From positions 18,634,248-18,698,247 of the forward strand of contig NC_134519.1 in assembly GCF_027942865.1 (NCBI RefSeq): 64,000 bases of DNA, read 5' to 3'. The notes beneath the pieces are model-generated. The model had not been told where the DNA came from, ran no database searches, and saw nothing but the letters and a program-made list of their open reading frames with translations. Each line of letters starts with the position of its first letter. The first letter of the stretch is position 1. This DNA comes from Odontesthes bonariensis. Lineage: Eukaryota; Chordata; Actinopteri; Atheriniformes; Atherinopsidae. The position numbers and the translations under genes were made by a program. Below, in pieces: positions 60,101 to 64,000 of this stretch.

Positions 60101-60935
60101 ATTATGAGTATCCAGTTCTTAAGCGATGTCTCAGATAAAGCATGCACAAAATGACCATCTGTTCTCAATTTCAGTGTTTTAAAGGAAAAATAAACTAAAA
60201 GTGCAAGCTGAATTGTTGCACAACTTGAAAAATAAAATAATAGCTTTAAGTCTGAAAAATATTTCAGGGAGGTTCATGTTGCCACACCGTAGGCTACTAA
60301 AGGAAACATTTGTGACACAGATAGGCATCTCTCTTTTCCAAAATCAAAATAGTCCTGTTAGTACTCTATCGTCCTCCATCCTCACATTCCATTGAGTTGT
60401 AGAGAATTTAAATAGCATCACCAAGAAGATGTTTTTAGCTTTCAGATGCATTTATTTGTGGTTAATCGAAAAGGATTGCCCAAGACTGTGTCTGTGGGGT
60501 ATTTCTGGGAGTTAGCCTAAAAAAAGAGCGCACGAGATGCATGCAGACTCAAGGTGCATTACCTGGCAGTTCATTAACCGGAGGTGTCGGTCTGACAGTT
60601 TGTCTCCTGTTTGTGCCGTTTACACAAATCCCTCGTCCCTCCAACAGAGCCTGCAGAGGTTTCGTTTCACCGGGCTGATGTTGACAGGTCAGCCCGGAGC
60701 CACACCGCCCGCTATACACTCCGCACGGCTGGCCGAAACTCAGAGCGCAGGTCAGGCAACAGCCGCAACCCGGTTCACGGACTTTCTCGGTGCAGACCTT
60801 AGGCAAAGGTTTGCACAAAAGCCGGGCTCCAACATCACATGGCTCGCATATGATAACCGGTCCGGTCGCACTTGACCTCCGCGTGAACGATGCCACAAGA
60901 AAAGTCATGCAAAGTGCTCGAAAATAGGAATCCAT
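56982..60935 (-). CDS. igfbp3: insulin-like growth factor binding protein 3, complete
   Basis: Secreted IGF carrier; in vertebrates the main circulating binding protein, also able to enter cells and nuclei. Minus-strand exons 60935-60563, 59979-59732, 58920-58801 and 57107-56982 join in frame to 288 residues. Signal peptide about 1-23; N-terminal domain with GCGCC at 56-60; linker with sequons NGT (106) and NCT (135) and Ser/Thr; C-terminal thyroglobulin domain with GPCRREME.., PNCDKRGFYKKKQ, CWCV at 259-262 and YGQPLPG. The basic KKK..KGRKR (244-256) matches the heparin-binding/nuclear-localisation stretch specific to IGFBP3 (and IGFBP5); KYGQPLPG and the neighbourhood favour IGFBP3. No broken reading frame. 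Confidence 0.95.
57108..58800 (-). other. igfbp3: igfbp3 intron 3
   Basis: 1.7 kb. The part at about 58280-58620 is GC-richer than its surroundings and has overlapping frames on both strands, but no motif is recognisable. Confidence 0.6.
58801..58920 (-). CDS. igfbp3: igfbp3 coding exon 3
   Basis: Residues 208-247: GPCRREMESILRSFKITNIL then NPKGFRIPNCDKRGFYKKKQ. Acceptor TTTATAG, donor CAG|GTAAAA. Confidence 0.95.
59732..59979 (-). CDS. igfbp3: igfbp3 coding exon 2
   Basis: Residues 125-207, the variable linker, from ..ENTETQDEEQNCTS to SLETKQELEN. Contains HPFFSTEKSDVF. Acceptor TTTAGCAG, donor AAT|GTAAGT. The linker is longer than that of the igfbp1 gene in this window, as usual for IGFBP3. 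Confidence 0.93.
60563..60935 (-). CDS. igfbp3: igfbp3 coding exon 1
   Basis: Residues 1-124 plus one base: signal peptide, then VREPGCGCCLTCALSFGQPC and HQPGETKPLQALLEGRGICV. Donor CCAG|GTAATG. ATG at 60935-60933. Confidence 0.94.
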
Positions 60936-61041
60936 AGTGTGGCACGAGAGAGTATGTTACGAAGAGGCGCACTGTCCCGATGTGGAGACTTTCCACTGGT
61001 CAGCTTTTCTCATTCACATAAAGCCAACGGACAAAACATCT

Positions 61042-61051
61042 CAATATATAG
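61042..61051 (-). promoter_or_regulatory. igfbp3: igfbp3 TATA box
   Basis: CTATATATTG on the minus strand, about 110 bp upstream of the ATG, in a good position for a core promoter giving a short 5' UTR. Confidence 0.55.
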
Positions 61052-61549
61052 ACCCCTGACTGTAGTCACACCCCCGAATGGCTTGTGGTGCACTGATGAA
61101 TAGCTTCGACTCCGTTAATCCTATAGAATATCATACATTTATTTGGATTTTTTCGAAACATTCGCAGCTTTAACAAATAAAACACGTCAAATGAGATTCT
61201 TCTATCTTTATTTTGATCTATCCTAACTGATCATTGAGCCCTTAATAATAAAAGTTATGGAAATAAAATCGAGTTTCCAGACTATTTATAGACTGAATAC
61301 TTGAAGAAATAATAAAGAAAGATGATTTATTTTCTTTTAATAAAACATTTCACATTTATCATGTTTGTTGCACACACTGGTCCATGCATCTGCTATGCAC
61401 CTATTCGTCTACAGAGGGCGCCACTACGTTCGTGTTCTGAGCATTGACTGTGTTGGTAAGCGTAATACAGTTATCTCAACTTAACATAGCTCCAATTATA
61501 GAGGGGTACTGTGACACTTTACAATGAAAATAACCAAAGTTTTATCTGA

Positions 61550-62190
61550 TTGAAGTTGGTGTGTCCTTAGCTGATTGAGTTATGTCTCCATTATGTGTCT
61601 TTCTGGCCAAGAAGTTGCTGCACATGGCTATTCATGACCAGTATGCTTAGAAAGCATATGGTGGTGGTTATGTCAGGGTATTATTATTCATTTTAGCTGC
61701 AAAAAGATTTAAGAATTAGATTAAACTGCTTGGGAGTAATGCTTTAAGCAGACGTGATTAAACACCAATTAGCTACAACATTAAACCTGCATCTTGCCTC
61801 ATATTGTTTAGGCAACGGAGCTGTCCTGAGTGTCCAGTTTTGGGATGTGGATGGGTCCTTGGTCTGCAGTCCAGCTGGGTGGTAGAATAAGTATTGTTGA
61901 CACATTATTCTATGTTTCATCAAATAGTGAAGTGGATGGCTCCAAAGGTCTTCTGTAAGAATGCCAGGACCTAAGGTTTTCCAGCAAAACATAACAAGAT
62001 GGTCAGTGTTGTCCCTGTCATGTGTCGGTTTAATCTTTAGGCATGTGGATAGCTTCCCAGCTTTGAAATACTTTAAAACTGTATGGCCATTGTCATTTAT
62101 ACGGTAGCATTTGCAGAACGCTGTCATATCACTCGCATTACTGCTATGTGAAATGACTGGTAACTAGGTGAAAATCATGGAGAGAGTCTG
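61550..62190 (-). other. unidentified minus-strand frame, probably repeat-derived
   Basis: A 127-residue minus-strand frame (62127-61744) containing KCYRINDNGHTVLKYFKAGK and THDRDNTDHLVMFCWKTLGP reads more like real protein than random sequence, with balanced composition and no low complexity. I do not recognise it, see no splice partner, and it lies in a repeat-rich flank, so a transposon or pseudogene fragment is most likely. Confidence 0.3.
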
Positions 62191-62689
62191 GCTTTAACAC
62201 TGGCCAAATATGTGTATGTCACATCCAATACAATTCCCTGTACATGTGTGATCTGGCAGTTGTATTGCCAGATCCTGCTGCAGTGTTGCTGCCATTGGCA
62301 GTCTGTAGGTTATTTGGTCATAGAGTTTAGTGCTGACGACGCAAGGAGTGAATCTATGTTTGTGCCATCTCTTACATCTTTTTCAAAAAATTGACAAAAA
62401 AAGTAACACGGAAGTCTGAGCTATATAAAAGATGGACAAAACCACTATGACACCCCCACTGATTTGTGGACAATCACTAAATAAAAAGAAGATGTTAAAC
62501 TAGAGTCTGGGACCATCAGCTAATGTGGAAAGTGTTTATTGAAGTTATAAATCAATTGTAAGTAGGGAAGTAGTAGAAGTAGTTTTTTCTCCTATAGTTC
62601 TATACAATTCAAGTTTTTTTTCCACAAAGCTTTGCATTCATTGGCTAATCTAGTACAGATGCTATTTCTTTTTTTTTTAACAGTCTAAA

Positions 62690-63320
62690 ATGTAAGATTA
62701 CATATGCATGAATTATTTCAGAACTGAGGTAAACTTGAAAACTGTCAACCGCGGTCTGATGTATCAATGTCAGAGACTGATTTTGGAAATCAAAGACGCC
62801 GTGTCTTCCAAGCTAAAGAGTAGAAGCTGTGTCCAACTTGTAACATGCATAGAATTAAGAACTCAGCATATTTGATTGCATTAGTGTAAATGGTGAAGTA
62901 ACTTTGACAGTAACAACACAATTAATGTTGAACGATATTAAGAGATTTTGGAGCTGCCATCTAGATGACATCTCCTTCAGAGAAGGCATTTCTTATTTCT
63001 GCAAGACAATACTTAACCACGTTGTACATCTATTAGAGCACCACAGTGCTGTGCAGAAAAGATCTGGGAGCTTAACTAGCAAGTCTGCTGTCCAGACCTG
63101 TCACCCACTGAAAACATTTGGAATTTTATGAGATGAAAAATATGACAAAGGTGGCCCTTTGTTGTAGAACTGTTAAGTAGTTAAAAATCCTAGAACAAGC
63201 AAAACCGTGAGAACATTTTGCTTTTGATTTTACAACTGCTCGCTCTTCAGTTAAACACTGAGAGGATTGCTAAAAGAAGAGGTGCAGCACAGTGGTGAAC
63301 ATTTTTAAAGCGTGATGTAT
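62690..63320 (+). pseudogene. broken Tc1-like transposase
   Basis: Decayed but collinear with a fish Tc1-like transposase: GACGCCGTGTCTTCCAAGCT, GGAGCTGCCATCTAGATGAC, AGGCATTTCTTATTTCTGCA AGAC, CCACTGAAAACATTTGGAAT. The translated trace shows the SPxENIW-like block in fragments with stops and shifts. Confidence 0.6.
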
Positions 63321-63419
63321 GCAAAATCATAATGAGAAGGTAGAAAAAAATCTCTTTCACAATTCAATATGTAGATTTTCATTATTTTTAACTAGTCATA
63401 GAGGTTATATGATTTGCTT

Positions 63420-63795
63420 GTTAGTAGTTGGCCTCATGGTAGTGAGGTGGTAAGCACCATCACCTCTCAGCAAGTGGGTTCCTGGTTCAAATACTAGCAG
63501 GTGCCTTTCTGTCTGGAGTTTGCATGTTTTTTTTCCTGTGTGTGGGTTCTCTCCTGGAACTCTGGGTTCCTCCTCCCAAAAGAATGCATGTTAGGTGAAT
63601 TGGTGATTCTAAATTTACCCTAGGAGTGAGTGTGCATAGTTGTTTGTTTCTTTTGTCCCTGTGTTAGCCCTGTGATGGGCGGGTGACCTGTCCAGTGTGT
63701 AAACTGCCACTCGCCTCGTAGCAGCAGGAATAGGCTCCAGCTCCCCTGCAACCCCTGAATTCGATTAAGTAGGTATTGAAAAATGGATGGATAAT
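63420..63795 (-). repeat. dispersed teleost repeat, copy 4, minus orientation
   Basis: Reverse complement carries the same blocks: GGGGAGCTGGAGCCTATTCC, CAGGTCACCCGCCCATCACA, and a header-like GAACCAGGAACCC end. Longer than copies 2 and 3. Confidence 0.65.
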
Positions 63796-63851
63796 TGAAC
63801 AGAAAGGTAATAAATCATGAATTGATTTACATTAATGTTATCATATAAAGC

Positions 63852-63853
<2 letters not shown>

Positions 63854-63885
<32 letters not shown>
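63854..63885. repeat. TA microsatellite
   Basis: Pure TA tract near the right end. Confidence 0.95.
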
Positions 63886-63887
<2 letters not shown>

Positions 63888-64000
63888 TAATGTATATTGT
63901 TTTTACTCTTTGACTTTTTCATCCACCACTCCCCATAATATGAATTTTAAATTCTTGACATGTCATATTACTAATGATGCAGGAACGATTTTTCAAAATA

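Overview
The window is vertebrate nuclear DNA, almost certainly from a ray-finned (teleost) fish. The evidence is long intron-split genes with GT-AG junctions, many CA/GT microsatellites, and remnants of repeat families typical of teleosts: Tc1-like, piggyBac-like, hAT-like and Harbinger-like DNA elements, L2-type LINE fragments and the dispersed 'cccgcttaatcc' repeat. No operons, CRISPR arrays, tRNA or rRNA genes were seen.

Layout. Positions 1-9050 are gene-poor flank with decayed transposons. A complete adenylate cyclase 1 gene (adcy1, + strand) has 20 coding exons from 9500 to 47084 and a 3' UTR reaching an AATAAA at 48773. All exons join in frame to give a predicted 1153-residue protein with both catalytic domains and the calmodulin-binding segment intact. 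Its largest introns, after exon 3 (8.0 kb) and exon 4 (14.0 kb), hold most of the repeats. A 969-bp Harbinger-like element lies at 49563-50531. A small acidic-protein gene on the + strand (about 51689-52541, roughly 177 residues) follows; I do not recognise it with certainty. Next come igfbp1 (+, 54118-55209, four coding exons, 247 residues) and igfbp3 (-, 60935-56982, four coding exons, 288 residues), arranged tail to tail with 3' ends close to 56.0-56.1 kb. The remainder, to 64000, is repeat-rich flank including a broken Tc1-like transposase.

The order ADCY1-IGFBP1-IGFBP3 is the same as on human chromosome 7p, which independently supports the three identifications. The three genes do not form one pathway. 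ADCY1 is a Ca2+/calmodulin-stimulated membrane enzyme making cAMP, mainly neuronal. IGFBP1 and IGFBP3 are secreted proteins that bind insulin-like growth factors.

I found no undescribed multi-gene system. The items most worth following are the small unnamed gene between adcy1 and igfbp1, two or three short inverted-repeat elements that appear to carry captured coding starts, a long inverted repeat in adcy1 intron 4, a long CA tract running into the exon 3 splice acceptor, and the loss of the mammalian-type RGD site in IGFBP1.
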